Positions 51,660-59,930 of a stretch of DNA of 60,000 bases are shown here, in pieces. A model generated the notes under the pieces. That model saw only the letters and a program-made list of their open reading frames with translations, did no database searches and was not told the DNA's origin. Each line of letters begins with the position of its first letter. The stretch's first letter is position 1. A program made the translations under genes and the position numbers. Source of the stretch: Nematostella vectensis (taxonomy: Eukaryota; Cnidaria; Anthozoa; Actiniaria; Edwardsiidae); assembly GCF_932526225.1 (NCBI RefSeq), contig NC_064041.1:10834813-10894812 (forward strand), read 5' to 3'.

Positions 51660-51754
51660 GAGGAAGCTGGCAAGAATGCTGCGTCCATCAGAATTGATCA
51701 ACTCCATTTTCGTTCTCTGCTCCCTTTTGCTTCTAACGGAGTGCTCGCTTATCA
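51660..51754 (+). CDS. Receptor exon encoding the signal peptide
   Basis: The donor is TTATCA|GTAAGT (GT at 51755). The ATG at 51676 begins MLRPSELINSIFVLCSLLLL, followed by TECSLIS, a typical secretory signal. An acceptor (TTTGTACTTTAG, AG at 51658-51659) lies 17 bases before the ATG and the frame is open back to it, so an upstream coding or leader exon is likely. The exon ends in phase 1. Confidence 0.8.
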
Positions 51755-54700
51755 GTAAGTATGCCTTCATCCCCCCCCCCCCCCCCTACACACACACACA
51801 CACACACGCCACGCCACCGCTCCATTCAGTATTTTACAGATTTTTCATTGGAAAAGTCTCGATTTATTATCGGAAAGGTATCGATTAGTATTCCGCGCAC
51901 GCCCTCTCCCCTGGGCAAACGTGTACTGCTGCTATGTTCATTTAAATAGCACTTGTCAGCTACACCTTTGTTATTGTTTTCATTGAATATATGAAGGCAC
52001 ATTATTTGATGAAATCTCTAAATAACTATCTAAAAACAAAGTGTTATACTTTATTTACCAAATTCAATCGAAAATATCGCATTGGCTTCCTCAAATCCGC
52101 CGATGGAAATGGATGCTTTTTTACACTTAGTACTTTGCTTGGATGACAAAATGGCGGCTGACAGAGGCTGTCAATGTTTTCAGTATAGATGCATCTGTAG
52201 CGACACACCGGCAAGTAATCTTATTGGTTGCTTTTTAGTTGCTTGGAATACGCAAAATGAACTTAAAATTGATTAAAACATACGGACAATTCTTCTTTTC
52301 TCACAAAGAGGGTTTCGGGGGGCTAGGAAAGGCTAAATAATTTATTCAGCTTTACCTAACTAATTAAGCCTTTATTTCAGCCTTTATTCCCGAGACCATC
52401 TTTTTCGCTTAAATTTTTAAAGGCGCTTTTATCTTAATCTAATTAATCTAATGTGCTTTACCCCTACCCAAATTCCTTTTTTTACCCTTATCTACTCTGC
52501 TTTAGAACCCCTTAACTAATTCTACAAAGAACCATTATTTCTTTCGCTTACGTTTTTGAAGGCGCCTTATTCTTCGTTTTGTTATCGGTCTAACCTAGGT
52601 AATTATGCTTTAGGAGTACTAAGTAATTAGCCTATTGGGGTTGGCCTTGGATCCAGCTAAAGTTGGCCTAAGGGAATAATTGAAGGCCACTGTCAATCCT
52701 TACCGCATTGTGAAGTGCGTTATTGTTTCGTTATTACACTAATAGCGCCCTGCTAGGGCGGTACTTGTGCCTGGTTATGTCCTAATCACCGACTAATGGT
52801 CACACAAAAATATGTTAAAGTTTAGTTTATATATTTAGCGTGGTAACGACAAACCGAGTATAACAAATGGAATCGAAATAGCTGGTAGAATGGTACACAC
52901 TTTTGGCACAAACAGCAGACTTGAATAGATACGTACCAGCAAAGTGCAACAGATTATAAGAATTCTTTAGTGATCAAGGTTATAAGATAATGTCGGATAT
53001 TGATGGGGAGCAGCTTGTATTTAGTCAGACGTGAGGGTGGGCGGGGCATATGTTAATTACATGAATAGTGTGATAAAAGACTGTGAAATTGTCTTGTTTA
53101 GAGATTTTTTTATGACGCCCCCCCAAAAAAAATATATATATATATTTAAATGAAATTTAAATTTTATTATAATATCAGCTCCAGGCGTCCTGTTCATATT
53201 AATTAAAACACCGCTGTGCCTCCTATTGCCGAAGTAAACTTCAAATGCTTTATTAGAACCAACAGATTGCCTGAATTTTGGTTATGTCAAACGAGCAAAG
53301 TCGAAGGATAAGCAGATTCCCTTTCCTGGAAATGATCTCCGAAGCATCTTTTTCTATATAATCCAATCGCCATTTCTAAGAAACTTCTGTATGTTTCAGA
53401 TGACCCTAAGTCGACGATCATCTGCCAGCCCGGCCCAGTCTCCTACAACATGTCGCTGGCCAATGGCATTAACGCGGGTGTGTTTACTCCAATCCACACT
53501 ACGACCAGCATGCCTCAGTGCATCCGGGAATCCTGCAACCGAAGGGCGGGTCACGTGGCTTTTCTGATCGAGAACAGCTGCTTTATGGTCAGTTGTTTCG
53601 AAAAGAAGTATTGTGAACCGGTCGCCAACGACGGGCCTAATCTGCTGAAGGTGCAGTTAGCGCATTATACCTACTTTGGTAAGTGATGCAGATGATGGTG
53701 ATGATGGTAGCGATGATGATGATGGCGATGACGACGACAGTTATGATGATGGTGATGATAATGATAATGGTGTTAATAATGATGATGATGATGATGATGA
53801 TGATGGTGTTGATAATGATAATGATGATTTTGTTGATAATGATGATGATGGTGGTGGTGATAATGATGATGATTATGGTGGTGATAATGATAATGATGAT
53901 GGTGTTGATAATGATGATGATGGTTATGGTGATGATTATGGTGGTGATAATGATAATGGTGTTGATAATGATGATGATGATGGTGGTGATAATGATGATG
54001 GTTATGGTGATGATGATGGTTGTTGTGGTAGTGGTATGATGACGGCAATAATGGTGGTGATGGTGTTGATTATTTTGGTGATGGTAATGATGATGCTTAT
54101 GGTGGTGATATTGACGGTGATGGTAATTGTTATGATGATGAATTATTTCTTTCTCCACAACGTGTCTCTCACTCCATCCCCAGAGGCAGCGCCAAACTAC
54201 ACTAAGTTCCCGCACACCATTTACGTTAAGGAGAATAACGATATTGGTCAGTTCATTATCAACCTTCACGCAAAGACGCAAAGTAGGGAGGCAGGGCTGA
54301 ACGCCCCCGTGACATTCTCCATAGCGGAAGGTAACGTTTGACGACAAATGTGTTGTAAATTGGTCGATAGAAGATCTAGCCTTAGGTGAAAGGAACCGTC
54401 ATTGGGCGTTGGTTCAAATCACTAAGGAACAGCCCCAGGCATTTTGGATTTCGATTCGTGTGTTGCTCTGTCTCCGTAGAGAGAAGCTCAGTAGATAAAA
54501 GCAGGAATGTCTGAGTCGAATACCCTATCTAGTACCTTGACTTGTTTATTTGCTTATTTGCTTACATGTTTGTTAACTTATAACTTATTAATTGTTAACG
54601 TGTTTGTTTACCTACTTATTTACCCGTGTACTTGTTTGTTAACTCATTTGTTTACATATTTACTAACTTGTTTGGTTACTTGTTAATAGGTAACGAGGAA

Positions 54701-57700
54701 AGTATCTTCAAACTTATCAACTACCCTCGTAATAACAGCGCCTCGCTGATCCTTCAGCGTGAACTCGACCGTGAGGTCGCATCGGGGTATAACCTTACTA
54801 TCAAAGCTCTCAACATCCACGAGAACAAATTCCGACTCGCGCATATACGGATAGTCGTTATCGACGAGAACGATAATGCGCCTACTTTCCCACCGAGTGG
54901 ATATCACACGACGATATTCACCAACGTTACGGAAGGGCAGGAGATATTCAGAGTTAATGCGATTGACGTAGACACAGGAGATAATGCAAACATCAGGTAT
55001 CATCTGCTGAACCATCAGCAGTTGTTCAGTATAATGCCCAAGACTGGTGTCCTAGTGAAGACTAAGGAACGCTTCGCTATTGATAGGACTAGGAACTTTA
55101 CGGTGATCGTCGTTGCGATTAACGGCGAGTTCAAGAACGTTGGCACTGTCACGATTACCGTGCACCCTGTGAACGAGAGGAGACCGACTTTTCTGAAGCG
55201 GAATTACGAGGTGAAGGTATCGGAGGCCGTGCAAGTAGGTACATCGGTAGCGAAGGTTTTCGCCGCAGACCCGGATTACGGAAATTTAGGGAAGTTAAGG
55301 TACTCGATTCTCACCGAGAGCTGTCCTTTCTTTGGTATCGATGACGATGGAGTGATCAGGAATGTGCAGCCATTGACGCGGCATGGGGGTGAGAATTGCA
55401 CGTTAGAGATCACAGCTCAAGATAGCGGGATACCACCCCTCGAAACACCACGCCCTGCTACGGTTAGCATCGTTATAGAGCCTGTCGAGAATCTCAAGTT
55501 CGATGTACCGGTGTACGAGATTTCCATCCCAGAGAATATCATCCTGGGCTCTGAGATTCTTACTGTAAGAGCCGTTGCAGGCTCGGGGAATCGGAGAAAC
55601 CCTCGGAAGATTGTTTACTCTATTGAGAATATCGACGGTGCGTTGAGCTTTAAGATTGGTAAACACACAGGCAGAATTACGACAAGGACTCACATCGACT
55701 ATGAGAAGACCAAGGAGTATAGGTAAGACGGGTGTGAGAAAAGGGGGGGGGGGGTGGTGGACGGGCGTGGCAGGGAAGGGAGAGGGGTGAGGATGTAGCG
55801 GTGGGCACGTTGTGACAGGATTAATAGGAGGACGCATATCGACAGTGTGAAAGGGGAAGTTTGACGAGGGAGGGGGAAAGGGGGGTCGGGGTGAAGTGGT
55901 GGGCACGATGGGACATGATGGGATATGATGGGCACGATGGGACATGATAATGACAAGGACGCACATTTAAGGCGTACATGTTACATCGTCGAATTACAGG
56001 TAGAATCGTTCCGTAGTCTTTTCTTTCACCAGTACTTCTTCGATTTCGCCTTTTATCGCACCATATTATCAGTAACAGCATATGTTTTTGTATTGTATAC
56101 CGAATTGCATCATATTTATTATTAAGTGCTGTTACATGCGTTTTCTCTATTACATTCACAGACTTAATCTCGTGGCCAGAAACAGGAAGGAGATAGGTAA
56201 GGCAGACGGATGTTTGTGTCAAACAGGTTACAGTTCGTTTCAGACACGATATTGTCACAGTACGGTCACAGGATATGATAGAATGGCTATCTATGGATTG
56301 ATTTGAAGTCACACAACGCGGTCACCAAATACTCACACAACACAGATGTTCACACAATACGGAATGGTCACACAATTAATGGTCACGCAATACGGAATGC
56401 TCACACAATACGGAATTGTCACACAATCAAATGATCACACGATATAATAATTGAATAGGGGACTTGCGCTAAGATATCATGCGACCTTTCTGGGTGGCAA
56501 ATTCAAAACAAAATAATCGAACAAAAAAAAAAAAAAGAAATGACTGCGCTCGCCTTACCAGAGAACGATGAAAAAAAAACTTTAATTAAAACTTAAGCCT
56601 TAAAAAAAGCATTCTGGCTTTTTTCGTAAGCACTGAAAAAGTTGCTTTTTGTTGCTGTTATTTGGCCTGAGCGCGCGCCAGTTTTCCACCCAAACAGTCA
56701 TGTGATCTCTTAGCGCAAGTCCCGTATTGTCACATCGCACATAGTCCAGACCTCCTAGACGTGGACTGTCTTTGCGCTCGACATTCTGACTTTCCCGTCG
56801 AGCGCACAGAGAATCCAGGCCTTGACTACATGGCAGAATACGTAGGACTGCGTTAGTCCAACGTTGTTTCTCTTATACTTTAATCTAAGCCAAAGCCTTC
56901 GATCACTGGCGAATCTTATTAAAAGCCCTTTTTCTCAAGTTATCCTTTGTTTCTCCAGACAAAGCGCTCGTTATCATCAGAGTCGACGACCTGAATGACA
57001 ACAAGCCGCGCTTTGTTCTCCCCGTCTACAACAAGGTCATCAGCGAGAACACAACAGTCGACGCGACCATCCTACGAGTCACTGCCAACGACGCGGACTC
57101 AGGCGAAAACGCGCGGCTTAACTACGCCATCGAGACCGGAAACACGAACGATACGTTCGCCTTGGATACCAGCACGGGGGAGCTCAGGCTTCATAAGTCT
57201 TTACGAGGAAAACACTACTACTTCTATAACCTGACTTTGACCGCGAAGGACCAGGGCGAGCCGGCCATGACCTCTGACCCCGTTCACGTGTTCATCAAGG
57301 TGCAACGTCATGATTCGGGGCCGACAAAGCGGCCGACATTCCCAGTACCCATCTACCTGGCCACCGTCAATGAGAGCACGCCGCTGTACACGGAGATATT
57401 GCGCGTGCGGGCGCGGAATGAGAGGAAGTACGAGGGAAGCATTAGTTATTTTCTGAGTCATATTTCCGGTGGCGATAAAGAGGGCGATGTTGACCTGCAC
57501 TTTGGAGTGAATTCCCAGACGGGCGCCATCAGACTAAACAAGAAGCTGGATTATGAGAAGACCAAGAGATACGTGTTCCTTGTGGGGGCTATTGGTAGGT
57601 TGCGAATCCCTCTGTAATGCGGGCACAGTCACCTCGTTTAGACTATGTCTAAGTATTAGAAACCTCTTTATAACGGTTACTGGGTAGGTTGCGAATCCCT

Positions 57701-59842
57701 TTGTAATGCGGGCACATTCACCTCGTGCAGACTATATCTAAGTATAAGAAACATCTTTATAAGGGGTACTGGGTAGGTTGCGAATCCCTCTTTAATGCAA
57801 GAAAGTCAACTCGTGTAGATTATGTCTAAGTATTCGGAACCTCTGTATAACGGGTACTGGTACTGTCGTGGGGACTATTTCTAGTATCAGCAGGAGCCAC
57901 TGTTTATTTGGCACGGTTACAGCTCGTTGGGACTATTTCTTAGTATCGTAGCCCACAATATATCGGGCACGGTAACCCGACGTGCGCATTTTTTCGCCTG
58001 TGGACACTTGACTTGAGTGTCCAAACGTGCGCATTCTTCGCCTGTGTGCACGGCACACGTGCAATCCTAGTCCAAACGTGCGCATTCTTCGCCTGTGTTC
58101 ACGGCACACGTGCAATCCTAGCTTACACTATTATTTCTGTGTCCAAACGTGCGCATTCTTCGCCTGTGGGCACGGCACTCGTATAAACCTAGCTTACACT
58201 TTATTATTTCTTTGTCCAGACTTGCGCACTTCTTCGCCTGTGGACACGGCACTCGTATAAACCTTGCTTACACTTAATTATTTCTGTGTCCAGATGTGCG
58301 CACTGCCTCGCCTGTGGATACGGTTCTGGTGCGGATCCTTGTTCAGGACGTGAATGACAACAGACCTGAGTTCTATCAGTACAGGTACTCACGAGTCTTC
58401 TTGAAAGAGCCGCCGCTCTACTACGCCGTAGACACCGTCATGGCGAAAGACGCGGATTCGGGACAAAACGGCAGGCTGTCTTACTGGATATCAGGCGGTA
58501 ACGAGGGAAACTTCTTCGCCATCGACTCCAGGTAAGCTGCAGGTATAAGTACCATAGCACATAGGGTAAAAAGGGAGATACTAAACAGCTCTTACTCGCG
58601 GGTAATAAAACATTAAAAAATTTGAGACTTCATAAATTCCCGTACCTCCCAGGCAAACAAGGACAATAACATTTTTATCATACACCGTTTTGCGGGAAAA
58701 ATACATCCCAAGTGTTGTGTTGTTTCTGGGTCGTCCGTACGGTAATCAACCAATGAAATCGCGCGTAGTACGGTAATCAACCAATGAGCTCGCGCGTAGT
58801 ACGGTAACCTACCAATGAGATCGCGCGCAGCACTGTAGGTGTTTAAAGAAAGGGAGTAGTTGGTTATGTAGGGCAACGGTTACATTTCGAGATGGGGCAT
58901 AAAAAGAGCAGATGTGAAAACAATTGGAGAGGGTAAAGCAAATCCTAGTCTACTGCTTAAATTGACGAAAACTCAGACTTAACCAGATCAAGTCAGATCT
59001 CCCAATTTTCTAAAAAAAAATTGTCTAAAAGAGCAATGATCTCAGATCTCAATAGTTGAATCTCCCCATCACCTCTTACCGTAACCACACCCTTGAAAGA
59101 AATGCCATCTTTTCTCCCGAACTCGTGGCTAAAGGTTCTGTCTCTTGTTTTCAGGACGGGCGTGGTAAAGACGTCACGCATGCTTCAGCGTCAAACTCTA
59201 CGTCTGTTCAACTTGACCATCTCAGTCGCCGACCAAGGTTCTCCACCAATGAAGAGTGAAAAAGACGCACTAGTACAGGTAGTGTGACACTCACGTGACA
59301 CCCTTTATCATGTACACGTGCCACGCGCTAGAGCAAATGCTACGACCTTGTACACATGCCATATACTCGTACACATGTCAAGCACTCATACACTTTTAAC
59401 GTTCTTTTACGTGTAGCCTGGTACATCATTATAGATCAGATCAGGCTGGCGTATATGTCACTCACTGACATGTACCACGCAATCGTGATCACGCTCATGC
59501 GAGATACTGAGCTTCTAGCTATCCAGCCTTCACGCGACTTTATTACATCCTGCCTTTGCCAAACGCTTATGTCTTCTCAAACATTTCCTATTGCTGTTCT
59601 GGTACTGATCTTCCATTCCATCAGCTTCCACAAGACTCTGTCTCATCCTAGATTAGCTATTTATCTGATCACGTGTCCCCTCTTCGTCTAGGTGCTGATC
59701 TTCCATCCTATCAGCCTCCACATGACGCTAGTCGAGACGAGTGAGACCACGATGAGACTGCAGTTCAACCTCAAGTACATGGACATCAACAATATCAAGA
59801 CCTTTGGCGTTATAGTACAGGAATATGTCAACCACGACAGCT
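51676..59842 (+). CDS. MANSC-like/cadherin-repeat receptor, partial at the 3' side
   Basis: The coding segments are 51676-51754, 53400-53678, 54184-54330, 54690-55722, 56162-56196, 56959-57594, 58294-58531, 59155-59278 and 59692-59842. Every junction keeps the frame, giving about 907 residues with no stop. The order is: signal peptide (1-25); Cys-rich MANSC-like domain (about 27-119); cadherin repeats EC1 (123-234), EC2 (235-335), EC3 (336-439), EC4 (440-543), EC5 (544-652), EC6 (653-763) and EC7 (764-860); then about 47 residues resembling part of a fibronectin-III or receptor-phosphatase membrane-proximal domain. The calcium linkers are intact after EC1 (DENDNAP), EC4 (DLNDNKP) and EC6 (DVNDNRP), and degenerate after EC2, EC3 and EC5. 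It is likely a calcium-dependent adhesion or signalling receptor at the cell surface. The gene continues beyond the window, so the membrane segment and cytoplasmic part are unknown. Confidence 0.88.
51755..53399 (+). other. Receptor intron after the signal exon
   Basis: It contains a C-run and CA repeat at 51769-51808, MITE copy B, and a two-copy diverged duplication (ACCATCTTTTTCGCTTAAAT and TTTTTAAAGGCGC near 52395; ACCATTATTTCTTTCGCTTA and CGTTTTTGAAGGCGCC near 52541). It ends in TATGTTTCAG. Confidence 0.8.
51949..52171 (+). mobile_element. Dispersed MITE-like repeat, copy B
   Basis: About 220 bp, matching the reverse complement of 14531-14754 over its length. The ends are short inverted repeats (GCACTTGTCAGC and GGCTGACAGAGGC). 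It lies in the intron after the signal-peptide exon. There is no coding capacity. Confidence 0.8.
53400..53678 (+). CDS. Receptor exon encoding a MANSC-like Cys-rich domain
   Basis: The exon is 279 bp with phase 1 introns on both sides, i.e. a symmetric module. Six cysteines are at residues 35, 67, 72, 87, 92 and 98. The core is a C-x4-C, then HVAFLIENSCFMVSC, then KKYCEPV, which matches the shape of MANSC domains (C..CC....CNLAVF....CYL..C.....C) with one cysteine fewer. MANSC domains occur at the N-termini of surface proteins such as KIAA0319, LRP11 and HAI-1. The assignment rests on eye alignment. Confidence 0.65.
53683..54150. repeat. GAT/AAT/GGT microsatellite filling an intron
   Basis: Nearly the whole 505 bp intron between the MANSC-like exon and EC1 consists of GATGATAATGATGGTGTTGAT-type trinucleotides. 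Both strands appear open for over 200 codons (poly-Asp/Asn or poly-His), and one such frame reads through into the EC1 exon; the splice sites at 53679 and 54183 and the family fit show it is intron. Confidence 0.93.
54184..54330 (+). CDS. Receptor exon, first half of cadherin repeat EC1
   Basis: The acceptor is CCATCCCCAG (AG at 54182-54183) and the donor is GGAAG|GTAACG (GT at 54331). It encodes PHTIYVKENNDIGQFIINLH and the AxxFSIAEG strand region of a cadherin repeat. Both ends are phase 1. Confidence 0.88.
54331..54689 (+). other. Receptor intron within EC1
   Basis: A 359 bp intron ending TGTTAATAG. Its second half is a T-rich run of ACTTGTTTGTTTAC-like words (54540-54680). Confidence 0.8.
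54690..55722 (+). CDS. Receptor large exon, EC1 end to most of EC4
   Basis: This 1033 bp exon completes EC1 (RIVVIDENDNAPTF), then encodes EC2 (AIDVDTGDNANIRY), EC3 (AADPDYGNLGKLRY, TAQDSGIPPLE) and most of EC4, ending IDYEKTKEYR. The DXNDN-type linker is lost after EC2 (HPVNERRP) and EC3 (EPVENLKF), and EC4 lacks the DXD motif, suggesting flexible, poorly calcium-bound joints. The donor is TATAG|GTAAGA (GT at 55723), phase 2. An ATG upstream at 54626 is intronic. Confidence 0.93.
55723..56161 (+). other. Receptor intron with G-rich repeats
   Basis: The 5' third is G-rich, with an 11-base G-run near 55743 and GGGAGGGGGAAAGGGGGG at 55868-55885. Two related blocks (GGTGGGCACGTTGTGACAGG and GGTGGGCACGATGGGACATG) recur at about 55802 and 55899, the second partly duplicated again at 55930. 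Confidence 0.8.
56162..56196 (+). CDS. Receptor 35 bp microexon completing EC4
   Basis: The acceptor is TTACATTCACAG (AG at 56160-56161) and the donor is GATAG|GTAAGG (GT at 56197). It encodes LNLVARNRKEI with split codons on both sides. The neighbouring exons have incompatible phases (2 and 1) without it. With it, EC4 reads continuously as YEKTKEYRLNLVARNRKEID and then KALVIIRVDDLNDNKP, the expected cadherin strand-to-linker pattern. Confidence 0.88.
56310..56445. repeat. TCACACAATACGGAAT short tandem repeat
   Basis: About eight variable copies of a 14-18 bp TCACACAATACGGAATG word lie in the intron after the microexon, directly before a MITE. Confidence 0.75.
56458..56724. mobile_element. 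267 bp MITE flanked by TA
   Basis: The left end GGGGACTTGCGCTAAGA...ATCATGCGAC and the reverse complement of the right end (CGGGACTTGCGCTAAGA...ATCACATGAC) match for about 45 bp, extending to GGGTGG. It is flanked by TA at 56456-56457 and 56725-56726, consistent with a Tc1/mariner-type target. The same left end is found at 39785. It lies in the intron after the microexon. Confidence 0.82.
56959..57594 (+). CDS. Receptor exon, EC4 linker, EC5 and most of EC6
   Basis: The acceptor is TTTCTCCAG (AG at 56957-56958) and the donor is ATTG|GTAGGT (GT at 57595); both ends are phase 1. It encodes the intact DDLNDNKPRF linker, EC5 with ANDADSGENARLNY and AKDQGEPA, and EC6 up to LDYEKTKRYVFLVGAI. The EC5-EC6 linker is degenerate (HDSGPTKRPTF), and EC6 has RARNERKYEGSISY where a DXDxG motif is usual. 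Confidence 0.93.
57595..57862 (+). repeat. 89 bp tandem repeat of the splice donor region
   Basis: GTAGGTTGCGAATCCCT starts at 57595 (the real donor), 57684 and 57773, each followed by a .TAATGC...CACTCG.TAGACTAT-type block and CTTTATAA.GGGTACTGG. The 5' splice site has been copied twice downstream with its intronic flank. Confidence 0.9.
57975..58316 (+). repeat. Tandem copies of the exon 58294 acceptor edge
   Basis: TGTCCA.ACGTGCGCATTCTT and TTCGCCTGTG...CACGGCAC words recur with their GCGCAYT core near 57984, 58029, 58081, 58152 and 58224 before the real exon (58294). The spacing grows from 45 to 74 bp. The copy at about 58217 retains an AG at the same place, but reading from it meets TAA at the end of the copy. 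Confidence 0.9.
58294..58531 (+). CDS. Receptor exon, EC6 end and first part of EC7
   Basis: The acceptor is TCTGTGTCCAG (AG at 58292-58293) and the donor is TCCAG|GTAAGC (GT at 58532), with phases 1 and 2. It encodes VLVRILVQDVNDNRPEF (intact calcium linker) and EC7 with AKDADSGQNGRLSY up to FFAIDSR. Confidence 0.92.
58738..58830. repeat. 31 bp repeat, three copies, with CCAAT boxes
   Basis: TACGGTAATCAACCAATGA then GCGCGCGTAG-like sequence starts at 58738, 58769 and 58800. CCAAT lies at 58750, 58781 and 58812. It is in the intron after exon 58294-58531. Confidence 0.85.
59155..59278 (+). CDS. Receptor exon, second half of EC7
   Basis: The acceptor is CTTGTTTTCAG (AG at 59153-59154) and the donor is TACAG|GTAGTG (GT at 59279). 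It encodes TGVVKTSRMLQRQTLRLFNL and TISVADQGSPPMKSEKDALV, the closing strands of a cadherin repeat, and ends in phase 0. Confidence 0.9.
59601..59642 (+). repeat. Intronic copy of the 5' edge of exon 59692
   Basis: GGTACTGATCTTCCATTCCA and TCAGCTTCCACAAGACTCTG here match GGTGCTGATCTTCCATCCTA and TCAGCCTCCACATGACGCTA at 59691-59730, an offset of 90 bp. The copy lacks the CTAG acceptor (it has CTGG). Confidence 0.85.
59692..59842 (+). CDS. Receptor exon, start of a fibronectin-III-like domain
   Basis: The acceptor is CTTCGTCTAG (AG at 59690-59691), phase 0. The most likely donor is CAGCT|GTGAGT (GT at 59843). After the last EC7 strand (LVQVLIF) it encodes VETSETTMRLQFNLKYMDIN and NIKTFGVIVQEYVNH. 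The pattern FN..YMD.NN.IK.FGVIVQE resembles membrane-proximal domains of receptor tyrosine phosphatases and related receptors (a polar turn followed by a VIV strand), but it is too short to be certain. The gene continues beyond 60000. Confidence 0.7.
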
Positions 59843-59930
59843 GTGAGTACCCCCTCCCCAATGCCCTACCACGCCTCACCCCCTTTCTGATTACCTCGAG
59901 TTCACAATACTTCATGAATCAAGAATTTAA

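Noticed and set aside
53676-54341. A 221-codon frame running from the microsatellite into cadherin EC1
   Set aside because: The first two thirds are an intron made of GAT/AAT repeats; consensus splice sites at 53679 and 54182-54183 join the MANSC-like exon and EC1 in frame.
54400-54440. GGTTCAAATC resembling a tRNA T-loop
   Set aside because: No matching acceptor stem, D-arm or anticodon arm around it.
55671-56010. Possible copy of the 3' edge of exon 54690-55722 inside its own intron (ACAAGGAC.CACAT near 55943)
   Set aside because: The match is short and broken, unlike the clear copies at 57595-60000.
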